From: a virus
Length of the DNA stretch: 40,733 nt
Reading direction: 5' to 3' (one strand)
IMG/VR virus record: IMGVR_UViG_3300030019_000076
Location: 1 to 40,733 of that record
Below, one piece after another: positions 14,901 to 21,737 of this stretch. The translations under genes were made by a program, and so were the position numbers. The notes beneath the pieces are model-generated. The model had not been told where the DNA came from. It saw nothing but the letters and a program-made list of their open reading frames with translations, and ran no database searches. Within the stretch, counting starts at the first letter, position 1; each line of letters opens with the position of its first letter.

Positions 14901-15839
14901 ATGGACCTCGACGCAGGGCTCAACTACATGGGGTTTGTCGAGGACAGGCACAAGGTGTGGCGCTCTAGACAGAGCGGCGACCGGCAGCCCTGGACCACCA
15001 ACCCGATCCTCAGGGAGCGGAAGTTCACCAACGTGTTCCGCGTCCTCGACCCAGGCAGCCAGTTCGTGCTCTCGACGCTCTATGAGCCTGACCTGGACGA
15101 GGCTGACCTGCTGCTGCGGCTCTTCCTCTACCGGCACACTGGCCGGTTGGAGGCCTGGAGGATCCTGATTCTGACGAGCGGTCTCCCCACGAGGAGTAAC
15201 CTCTCAGAGGTGCTCTCAGTGTGGCAGAGCTATCGTGGCGAGGGGAAGATCAAGACGCAGAACCGCACTGACCCAAACTCTGGATCGACGAGCCACATCG
15301 CCTTTGAGCGGCCAATGTTCACCAGCGCCTACCTCGTGTTCCCACAGTCACACACCCCTGGCACAGACAAGCTGGTATCGATAGTCGACCTGACACGGCG
15401 GCTGTTCGTCGACGACGCCAGCACGCAGCTCAGCTTCGCCAAGGCGACCACGCAGAAGGACCGGTTCGCCGCTCTGCGGCGCAACAAGGGCGTCGGTGAC
15501 TTCATGGCTATGCAGATCCTCACAGACTGGGGATACTTCACAGAGGACAGGGAAGATGAGTTCATCGTTCCGGGTCCTGGAGCAGTGAAGGGTGCAGCTG
15601 CTCTCGGGATGAAGGCTCTGCCAGCCTGCCACTGGGCACACAAGGCTCTGTCTGGTCTGTCTATCTCCGTAACTATGCCAGATGGCCGCAGGAGAACGCC
15701 TAGCCTGATGGATGCGCAGAACACCCTGTGCGAGTTCAGCAAGTATGTCAGGTTTCAGGGCAAGCCCCTGACTGGCCAGCACTACCGCCCAGCAAACCCA
15801 GGGCCGCAGCCGGAACCCCTGCTGCCGGTCAACTGGTGA
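14901..15839 (+). CDS. 5-hmdU DNA kinase helical-domain / aGPT-Pplase-like protein
   Basis: This is a 312-residue protein resembling the helical domain that accompanies 5-hydroxymethyl-dU DNA kinases and the alpha-glutamyl/putrescinyl thymine pyrophosphorylases, a clade derived from HhH DNA glycosylases. The signs are WTTNPILRERKFTNVFRVLD (residues 31-50) and GVGDFMAMQILTDWGYF followed by PGPGA at 224-228. It probably binds DNA and helps activate or substitute the hydroxymethyl base. The ATG at 14901 comes one base after the polymerase stop and has GGAAGG upstream. Which clade it belongs to needs a profile search. Confidence 0.72.
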   Translation: MDLDAGLNYMGFVEDRHKVWRSRQSGDRQPWTTNPILRERKFTNVFRVLDPGSQFVLSTLYEPDLDEADLLLRLFLYRHTGRLEAWRILILTSGLPTRSNLSEVLSVWQSYRGEGKIKTQNRTDPNSGSTSHIAFERPMFTSAYLVFPQSHTPGTDKLVSIVDLTRRLFVDDASTQLSFAKATTQKDRFAALRRNKGVGDFMAMQILTDWGYFTEDREDEFIVPGPGAVKGAAALGMKALPACHWAHKALSGLSISVTMPDGRRRTPSLMDAQNTLCEFSKYVRFQGKPLTGQHYRPANPGPQPEPLLPVNW

Positions 15840-15857
15840 CAACGAGAGGAACCAACG
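15839..15857 (+). promoter_or_regulatory. Early leader motif (copy 4, short)
   Basis: ACAACGAGAGGAACCAACG joins the end of the helical-domain gene to ATG 15858 of the hydroxymethylase gene. It includes the GAGAGGA ribosome site and the CCAACG ending shared with copies at 9316 and 19988. Confidence 0.6.
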
Positions 15858-17420
15858 ATGGACATGATCTACCAGGACGTGAACCATGCGCTCCCCAATC
15901 TTGCCTCCAGACTCAGAGCAGCAGACGAGCTCGGGTCTCGCGCTGGACGAGTCCGGGAGGAGATGCACAACCACATCGTCATCGAACGTCCGATTAATCG
16001 GGAAGTCCTCGTCCAGGGGCGTGGGGCATCGCTTCCAGCGCAGATCGCGGAGACCATGTGGGTGCTGTCGGGACGGAACGACGTCGCGTTCCTGAGTCAC
16101 TACCTCCCCCGTGCTGCTGAGTTCTCGGACGACGGCAAGGTCTGGCGCGGTGGCTATGGCCCACGCATCCGCTCAGCCATGCACTCAAACGCAGCAGCCA
16201 CACCGATGGAGCCTGTCGACCAGCTCAAGCACGTTCTCGATCTGCTTCAGCGCGACCACACGTCTCGCAGGGCTGTCATCGGCATCTATGACGGGGCAGA
16301 CGACTCCGTCGAGTCGAAGGACATCCCGTGCAACGACCTCCTCGTCTTCTCTTCGCGGTTGGGGAAGCTGGACCTCAGCGTCCACACCCGCTCTAACGAC
16401 CTCGTCTGGGGCTGGTCTGGCATCAACCAGTTCGAGTGGAGCGTGTTGCAGGAGATTGTGGCTGGGCTTCTCGGGTTGACCGTGGGGAAGACTCACTACC
16501 ACATCGTCTCGCTGCACATGTATGACCGGCACTGGGAGAAGTCAGAGGGCTGGAAGGGACTTGTACAGACTGCCGAGGATGCTCTGAAGCCGTCCCCTCG
16601 GTTCGACGCAGAGGCTGTGCGCAACAACGGCGAGGGGGACGTTCACTCTGTACTCAAACTCGACGGGCTCTTCCGGCGGTGGTTCATACTCGAGGATAGG
16701 ATCAGGGTTCAGGGTAGCCAACGTCCAGGTCTTCAAGGGGAGATTGAGGACTTCCCTGAGCCTATGATGCGGTCGTGGCTATACGTCCTCAACGCCTGGT
16801 GGAACGGAGCCTGGCTTCCCGAGGACATCAGGGGAACCAGGCTGGAAGCCGCACTGGAGCTCTCTCCGAAGAGGAAGACGGAGACAGCAGTAGAGCAGGC
16901 GCAGCACGACACGGTCTCTATCGTGACGTTGGCGTCTAACAACACCGTCAGTGAGTTCATCGACGAGACCAGCGACCTCCACGTAGAGAAGAGCCAGGCC
17001 TACGGGGACTCCTGGAAGCGTCGAGGAGAGCTGCTCGGTATTCTCGCCAACGTTGCTAGGAAGATCGACCGGCTCGGAGTCACAGACGAGCATGAGACAT
17101 CTGCCGACACCGCGCAGGACCTGTTGGTCTACCTCGTGAAGTACCGGCTGTGGCTCAAGGCGCATGTGAACGGCACGGAAGACTTCAGTGACGTCGACGG
17201 TGCTGTTCGCCGTGAGATGATGCGCGTTGCATCGATCGTTGCAACGGATGCTGGCTGCTGGCAGTTCAACTGGGAGACCTGGCTCAAGACGCAGTTCGAC
17301 GCTTTGTTCACCGCTGTTCAGGATCCGAATCGGCAATCCCCTGTCGTCTCTGGGATCCTCAACGGTATGGAGCGTGTTGCCTTCTTGCTTGCCTTCCACC
17401 TTTGGCTGAAGGCGAAGTGA
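15858..17420 (+). CDS. dUMP hydroxymethylase (thymidylate synthase family) fused to Nmad1-like domain
   Basis: This is a 520-residue fusion. Residues about 40-230 are a thymidylate-synthase fold, with ETMWVLSGRND, catalytic C158 in DIPCNDLL, RSNDLVWGWSGIN (178-190) and HMYDRHW. N190 aligns with the Asn that selects uracil over cytosine in this family, so the substrate is probably dUMP. The cassette context favours the hydroxymethyl product. The C-terminal part has YGDSWKRRG (382-390), then ILANVARKIDRL, like nucleotide-modification-associated domain 1 (DUF1599). Its ATG follows a copy of the early leader motif. Plain dTMP synthesis is the alternative. Confidence 0.83.
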   Translation: MDMIYQDVNHALPNLASRLRAADELGSRAGRVREEMHNHIVIERPINREVLVQGRGASLPAQIAETMWVLSGRNDVAFLSHYLPRAAEFSDDGKVWRGGYGPRIRSAMHSNAAATPMEPVDQLKHVLDLLQRDHTSRRAVIGIYDGADDSVESKDIPCNDLLVFSSRLGKLDLSVHTRSNDLVWGWSGINQFEWSVLQEIVAGLLGLTVGKTHYHIVSLHMYDRHWEKSEGWKGLVQTAEDALKPSPRFDAEAVRNNGEGDVHSVLKLDGLFRRWFILEDRIRVQGSQRPGLQGEIEDFPEPMMRSWLYVLNAWWNGAWLPEDIRGTRLEAALELSPKRKTETAVEQAQHDTVSIVTLASNNTVSEFIDETSDLHVEKSQAYGDSWKRRGELLGILANVARKIDRLGVTDEHETSADTAQDLLVYLVKYRLWLKAHVNGTEDFSDVDGAVRREMMRVASIVATDAGCWQFNWETWLKTQFDALFTAVQDPNRQSPVVSGILNGMERVAFLLAFHLWLKAK

Positions 17421-18478
17421 CAACAGTCGACTGGCGGCTGCCAGAGAATCGCCTAGAGGCATTTCTCCGGCAGTACGGCATGCACCTCAAGTACAAGACC
17501 CACCCAGGGCTCGTGTACTCGTTCCTGCCTGCGATCGCGCAGCACTATGGGCTCGACGAGCGCGGCCGGGCTTGGCTCACATGGCTCAACGGCAACACGC
17601 AGAACCCCGCGATGAGCCTGCTGCTGGGGGAGGCGTCGAGCTGGGACCCGATCCGCTGGCAGGGGGCTGTCGACTTCTGGAACGACAACTTCAAGGCGAT
17701 GGACTGGGACACCGACCGGCGCCACCAGAAGAGCAAGTTCGGTGTGGCAACTGCGCAGTGGATCGCGCAGTTCCCCAATCCTGTCCAGGCGTGGGGCAAC
17801 GCTCACGCTCTCGGGTGGACTGCAGTCTGGGACCACGCCTTCTCGCAGCCGTACATGGGTCGTCTCAGTGCCTGGAGCATGCTGGAGTACGCGCGTATCC
17901 TTGGTCTTCACGACCGGGACGCGATCTCTCTTCTGCTCCGCGACAGGGACGGGAGCCGCTCGCACCGCAACGGGCTCGCGCTTCTTGCTGGGGCACCGTT
18001 CGAGGCAGCACACTGGACTTGGGACGAGATCACAGCATGGACGACAGTGAGTGGGCTCGAGGACCTCGGGGAAGCGCTTCTCGCCAAGGCCAAGCAGCGC
18101 TTCCCCAACTCACCAGATGTGGGCTATCTCACGCTCGAGAGCGCGCTCTGCACGTGGAAGAGCTGGCACAAGCCAAACCGGCGATACCCCAACGTCTACG
18201 CGGACATGGCCTACAACCGGCTCATGAAAGCAGAGGCTCGGTTCGGGACTCGCTTCCAGGTGCTGTGGGACGCGCGAGCTGCGACGCTTCCCGACTACCT
18301 CCGCCTCGAGTGCAGCCCACATGACCCTGGGCTTGTCCCTGCCAAGCAGAACCTGTACCGGGAGACTGGCGTCCCGGCTATGCTGCATGTGCTGTACCCT
18401 GAGGACATGAGCAACCCGCTCAACCTCGACATCGACCTGGGGCTCACCCCAGTAAGGAGCAACCCACGATGGACCTGA
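17417..18478 (+). CDS. Amino acid:DNA transferase (AADT-like)
   Basis: This is a 353-residue protein resembling the amino acid:DNA transferase family of phage thymine-hypermodification pathways, which attach an amino acid to activated hydroxymethyl-uracil in DNA. The clearest parts are GRAWLTWLNGNTQNPAMSLL (about residues 52-71), MGRLSAWSMLEYARIL and SHRNGLALLAG. The GTG at 17417 overlaps the upstream stop, and GAAGG precedes it. Its stop lies inside the start of the PLP-enzyme gene. The family call is from remembered pattern and context and should be confirmed by a profile search. Confidence 0.68.
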   Translation: MTTVDWRLPENRLEAFLRQYGMHLKYKTHPGLVYSFLPAIAQHYGLDERGRAWLTWLNGNTQNPAMSLLLGEASSWDPIRWQGAVDFWNDNFKAMDWDTDRRHQKSKFGVATAQWIAQFPNPVQAWGNAHALGWTAVWDHAFSQPYMGRLSAWSMLEYARILGLHDRDAISLLLRDRDGSRSHRNGLALLAGAPFEAAHWTWDEITAWTTVSGLEDLGEALLAKAKQRFPNSPDVGYLTLESALCTWKSWHKPNRRYPNVYADMAYNRLMKAEARFGTRFQVLWDARAATLPDYLRLECSPHDPGLVPAKQNLYRETGVPAMLHVLYPEDMSNPLNLDIDLGLTPVRSNPRWT

Positions 18479-19347
18479 CCCCCGTCGAGAACCACGACGG
18501 CCTCTGGGTGAAGCGGGAGGACCTCTACCAGGGTGCCTTCGGCGTGAACGGTGCGAAGTACAGGGCGTGCCAGTACCTGATCGGGCGCGCTGTCGCTCAT
18601 GGTGCCACGCGTATCGTCTCTGCTGCCAGCGTCCTGTCTCCTCAGTCTGCGATGGCATCTGTGGTTGCCAAAGAGGTCGGGGTGCAGTGCCACGTCATCG
18701 TCGGAGGCACCACCCCCGAGAAGGCGATCCCGGTGCACAAGCCGATGCGCATCGCTCAGGCAGCTGGCGCAACGTTCTCGTGCATCCCGGTGGGCTACAA
18801 CCCGGCGCTCCAGAGTGCCGCTCTCCACGCTGTGGAGGACGACCTGATTGAGACGTCCTGGAGGCTCCCCTATGGCATCTCCACCCCGCCAGACGCCACG
18901 CAGAGGGACATCGAGTTGTTCCTCCAGGTAGGTGCGCCGCAGACAGCGAACATCCCGGACGAGGTGGAAACGCTCGTCATCCCGTTTGGCTCTGGTAACA
19001 CAGCCGCTGGCGTGCTCTATGGGTTGCACGACAACAGGCCGCGCAACCTCAAGCGGGTGGTGCTCATCGGTATCGGCCCTGACCGGTTGCAGTGGGTCAA
19101 GGACCGGCTGGCGAGCCTGGACTGGCCACTCGGGCTGACTCCTGAGGGCGTGGAGCTGGTGCACATGCAGCTGCACCCGTGGTTCTCGGAGTACGGCGAC
19201 AAGATGCCTGGCGAGCTCGACGGCATCACGCTCCACCCCACTTACGAGGGGAAGGTCGTCCGCTTCCTTGACACAGCACAGCCAGACTGGTGGACAGCTC
19301 GGGACGGGAAGACCTGCCTGTGGATCGTTGGAGGGCCGCTGCCATGA
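18469..19347 (+). CDS. PLP-dependent enzyme, fold type II
   Basis: This is a 292-residue pyridoxal-phosphate enzyme of the tryptophan synthase beta / threonine synthase / ACC deaminase fold. K30 in GVNGAKYRAC is the likely Schiff-base lysine, and GSGNTAAG (174-181) is the phosphate-binding loop. The N-terminal GLWVKREDLYQG is also typical. In known phage pathways a PLP enzyme decarboxylates or otherwise processes the amino acid attached to thymine. That role is inferred here from neighbours. AAGGAG precedes the ATG, and the stop overlaps the kinase start (ATGA). Confidence 0.8.
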   Translation: MDLTPVENHDGLWVKREDLYQGAFGVNGAKYRACQYLIGRAVAHGATRIVSAASVLSPQSAMASVVAKEVGVQCHVIVGGTTPEKAIPVHKPMRIAQAAGATFSCIPVGYNPALQSAALHAVEDDLIETSWRLPYGISTPPDATQRDIELFLQVGAPQTANIPDEVETLVIPFGSGNTAAGVLYGLHDNRPRNLKRVVLIGIGPDRLQWVKDRLASLDWPLGLTPEGVELVHMQLHPWFSEYGDKMPGELDGITLHPTYEGKVVRFLDTAQPDWWTARDGKTCLWIVGGPLP

Positions 19348-19940
19348 CCAGGTCCGTGTACGTCATCGGGGGAGCAGCAACCGGAAAGAGCACCTTCATG
19401 GCCTCGCTGCTGGATGGTGTCGAATTTGGCCCCTTGTCTGACCTCTACTCAGCCAGGCCCTCCCGGAGCCTCATTACGCTTCGAGGGCACTGGCTGGAGA
19501 AGGACGACCACTCCTGGGGACTGTACCTCGGAGTGATGCGTGAGCAGTTCCCGGGGACTGATGGCCTCGACCGCGTAAGCCACACTGTCGCCTCGTCATG
19601 GCTCAGCGAAGAGTCCGTTCTCCCTGACCGCATCGTCGGGGAGGGTCTCAACCTGTCTAACGAGGGATTCCTCAAGTCCCTAGCCCAGCGGACAGATCTG
19701 CTCCTCGTCTACCTGACGGCGACAGAGGAAACCGTGGCTGCTCGCTGCGCTCTCCGGGGCAGCGAGCAGAAGCCCATATTCCTGAAGGGCTCTGCGTCGA
19801 GGGCTCGTAACGCTGCTACGGCCGCGCGCTCCAACGGGATCCGGGTGATCGAGGTATCTGCTGAAGACCACAGCGAGCTTGACCTTGCGCAAGACCTGTG
19901 TGCTATGCATCTCCAGAACACAGAAGCCGCTCTGTTCTAG
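19344..19940 (+). CDS. 5-hydroxymethyl-dU DNA kinase (P-loop)
   Basis: This is a 198-residue P-loop kinase that probably phosphorylates the 5-hydroxymethyl group of uracil in DNA, the activation step of thymine hypermodification. GGAATGKST (9-17) is the Walker A motif. GLYLGVMREQFPGTDGL (59-75) and the later VGEGLNL match the pattern of phage 5-hmdU DNA kinases, and an Arg-rich lid-like region lies near residue 140. The ATG overlaps the PLP-enzyme stop. It is the last gene of the coupled cassette, and the downstream gap carries another leader motif. A nucleotide kinase is the alternative. Confidence 0.8.
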   Translation: MTRSVYVIGGAATGKSTFMASLLDGVEFGPLSDLYSARPSRSLITLRGHWLEKDDHSWGLYLGVMREQFPGTDGLDRVSHTVASSWLSEESVLPDRIVGEGLNLSNEGFLKSLAQRTDLLLVYLTATEETVAARCALRGSEQKPIFLKGSASRARNAATAARSNGIRVIEVSAEDHSELDLAQDLCAMHLQNTEAALF

Positions 19941-19966
19941 AGCGCTATTCTGGGCTAGCCGATCAA

Positions 19967-19988
19967 CGACACAACGATAGGAACCAAC
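19967..19988 (+). promoter_or_regulatory. Early leader motif (copy 5)
   Basis: CGACACAACGATAGGAACCA plus AC runs into ATG 19989 of the second MazG-like gene, after the modification cassette. It contains TAGGA as the ribosome site. Confidence 0.7.
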
Positions 19989-20435
19989 ATGACCCCGATA
20001 CCCCCAGTGCTTGCTGAGTGGCTACTCAGTTGTAGCCCAGACTCATCAGGGATGTGCCGCATCCATGGAGAGGTAGTTGAGCCTGTAGAGTGCCCCACAT
20101 CAGAGGTGCTTCGAGCAGTCCGAGAAGAGCGCAAGCGGCAGGTTGAACGCTACGGGTCCAACGCGCACACCACAGACGGAACAGGCCCTGGGGTCGAGTG
20201 GCTCCAGCCGGTAGCGGCCTACCCGGCAACTGAGGTGGAGCTGCTGTTCCGCGACGACTACGAGAAGCACGAGCGCAAGGTCACGGGACAGTCGGTGACG
20301 TGGATGCGCTTGGTCCGCGAAGAGGTCGCTGAGGCTTTCAAGGAGAGCGACCCCCAGCGGCTTGAAGAGGAACTCATCCAGGTCGCTGCCTTGTGTGTGT
20401 CATGGGTCGAGAAGCTGCGGGCTCGCCGTGGTTAG
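19989..20435 (+). CDS. MazG-like protein (second copy)
   Basis: This is a 148-residue protein with a MazG-like helical core. VLRAVREERKRQVERYG is the phage-type opening helix, TWMRLVREEVAEAFKE holds the metal-binding EExxE set, and LEEELIQVAALCVSWVEKL is the second metal-binding helix. The first 35 residues are a separate extension with two cysteines. It is unlike the MazG-like gene at 11013. It sits right after the modification cassette and begins with a leader motif, so a link with nucleotide-pool control is plausible. Confidence 0.82.
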   Translation: MTPIPPVLAEWLLSCSPDSSGMCRIHGEVVEPVECPTSEVLRAVREERKRQVERYGSNAHTTDGTGPGVEWLQPVAAYPATEVELLFRDDYEKHERKVTGQSVTWMRLVREEVAEAFKESDPQRLEEELIQVAALCVSWVEKLRARRG

Positions 20436-20613
20436 CCAGCATCCGGAGCCCACATACACCTTGGCTCAGTGGGTTGAATACCGCGCCAAGGTCGCGACAC
20501 TGCTGAAGCAATCAGGCGACAAACGGGCAGATGCGAGCTTGTATGGGAGTGTCGACCGGCTTCTGGGAGCAGGCGCCATAAGCCTCGAATGGCTAAGGAG
20601 CGAAGAGTCATGA
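20428..20613 (+). CDS. Small hypothetical protein
   Basis: This is a 61-residue protein starting at a GTG inside the end of the MazG-like gene. It has TYTLAQWVEYRAKVATLLKQ and ends in LEWLRSEES. No family is evident. No strong ribosome site precedes the GTG, so expression probably depends on coupling. The stop overlaps the ATG of the next small membrane protein. Confidence 0.6.
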   Translation: MVSQHPEPTYTLAQWVEYRAKVATLLKQSGDKRADASLYGSVDRLLGAGAISLEWLRSEES

Positions 20614-20753
20614 GACGCTGGGCTTCTAACACCTGCCTCATCGCTGGGCTTATCGCCGTCGTGAGTGCACCGCATGACAAGGTCAACGGGGCGACCATCC
20701 TCGGAGCGGTACTCGTGTTCGCCGGAATCCTCCTATACAAGGACCCGGTCTGA
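20610..20753 (+). CDS. Small two-helix membrane protein
   Basis: This is a 47-residue protein not obvious in a size-filtered scan. It starts at the ATG overlapping the previous stop, with AAGGAG upstream. Two hydrophobic stretches, CLIAGLIAVVSA and ATILGAVLVFAGILLY, are separated by a short charged turn (HDKVN), giving a hairpin-like membrane protein. It could be a small inner-membrane protein or an early toxin-like factor. There is no functional motif. Confidence 0.65.
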   Translation: MRRWASNTCLIAGLIAVVSAPHDKVNGATILGAVLVFAGILLYKDPV

Positions 20754-20754
20754 G

Positions 20755-20771
20755 GTAACGATCGCGTAACG
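20755..20771 (+). promoter_or_regulatory. GTAACG direct pair, 11-base spacing
   Basis: GTAACG at 20755-20760 and again at 20766-20771 are exactly one helical turn apart. The same arrangement occurs at 22661-22677. Both precede early genes that also carry the leader motif, so this is a candidate activator or polymerase-binding element. Confidence 0.5.
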
Positions 20772-20840
20772 TTTTACTCTCGATGTCCACAAATAGGAGT
20801 CGGGACCGATGATCGGGTGTACGGTTGAGCTCGCTCCACC

Positions 20841-20872
20841 ATACAACGATCCAACGACAGAGAGGCAAGACC
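20841..20872 (+). promoter_or_regulatory. Early leader motif (copy 6, degenerate)
   Basis: Two CAACGA-type units (ATACAACGAT and CCAACGACAG) precede GAGAGG and ATG 20873. It appears to be a diverged or doubled form of the leader. Confidence 0.5.
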
Positions 20873-21673
20873 ATGGCCGACCTCGCCACAAGCAACATCG
20901 TTCTCCAGACCGCGGCAACTGGTGAGCTGCGGGTCCACCGAGACACCTGCAAGATCGTCATCGACAAGGGATTCGTCACTGTCGATGGGCTGATCGGGGA
21001 GCACGGTGAGGAGATGGGCAAGCTCACCAGGAAGAACATCGAGGCTCTGGCCTCAGCGAAGTTCTGCACCACGTGCAAGCCCAAGGGTGCGCAGACAACC
21101 ATCGACCAGTTCAGCGAGATCCTCGCTGGATGGCCGGAGGATGAGGGCTCGGACACGTTCGAGGAGCACCGAGCCCTTCTCAACTCTTCCGGTGACAATG
21201 ACGACGAGCCAGTGAACGAGCTCGAGGACATGCTGGGCGAGGCGCTCGTCACCCCCTCTGAGGAGGCAGCCCAGGCTGAGGACGACGCCGTCAGCGACGA
21301 TGACGACCTCATCGGGGACGTGCCTACTGAGGTCAACCCGCTCGAGGGTGTCAAGGTCTCGAAGCACTATGACGACGCACTCATCAAGGTCGGCCTCCCC
21401 AAGCTGGACGGCACGCACGAAAACTTCAAGGACCTCGCTCTCGAGGCCTTCGAGGCCCTGAAGAAGTGGCGCCGGGCTGACGAGGAGTACAAGGCGCTCC
21501 CTCCGCAGGACACCAAGTGGGTCACATCGACCCGCTATGCCTGGGAGCGCGACTTCCTCCTCGGGTACTTCTCTGGGGTCGTCGGCCAGCGGCCGGTGGC
21601 GCACTTCTCGAGGGTTGGTAACCTCGCAGCCCGTCGCGGTGCCGCTGCCGCCAAGGCATTCCGAACCATCTGA
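20873..21673 (+). CDS. Hypothetical three-part acidic protein
   Basis: This is a 266-residue protein I do not recognise. Residues 1-70 form a small domain with RVHRDTCKIV and a CTTC pair that may bind zinc. The middle is strongly acidic and contains SDDDDLIGDV, much like the SSB tail. The C-terminal 90 residues are helical and basic, with FEALKKWRRADEEYK and RYAWERDFLLGYFSG. The acidic centre could bind the replisome, or mimic SSB. The ATG at 20873 is preceded by a degenerate leader motif, and a strong hairpin follows the gene. Confidence 0.72.
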   Translation: MADLATSNIVLQTAATGELRVHRDTCKIVIDKGFVTVDGLIGEHGEEMGKLTRKNIEALASAKFCTTCKPKGAQTTIDQFSEILAGWPEDEGSDTFEEHRALLNSSGDNDDEPVNELEDMLGEALVTPSEEAAQAEDDAVSDDDDLIGDVPTEVNPLEGVKVSKHYDDALIKVGLPKLDGTHENFKDLALEAFEALKKWRRADEEYKALPPQDTKWVTSTRYAWERDFLLGYFSGVVGQRPVAHFSRVGNLAARRGAAAAKAFRTI

Positions 21674-21681
21674 CCGCTCAA

Positions 21682-21715
21682 GAGCAGCCCCGATGCCCCG
21701 GCGTCGGGGCTGCTC
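21682..21715 (+). terminator. Strong GC hairpin
   Basis: The 12-base arms at 21682-21693 and 21704-21715 pair perfectly and can extend inward with one wobble pair. It lies 9 bases after the 21673 stop and 22 bases before the next GTG. There is no T run, so termination may be partial. Confidence 0.65.
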
Positions 21716-21737
21716 CCGTCTACCCAAGGAGCACACT

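Noticed and set aside
13748-14923. A 391-codon leftward open frame
   Set aside because: It is antisense to the DNA polymerase, whose motifs A, B and C are intact. No ribosome site or context supports it.
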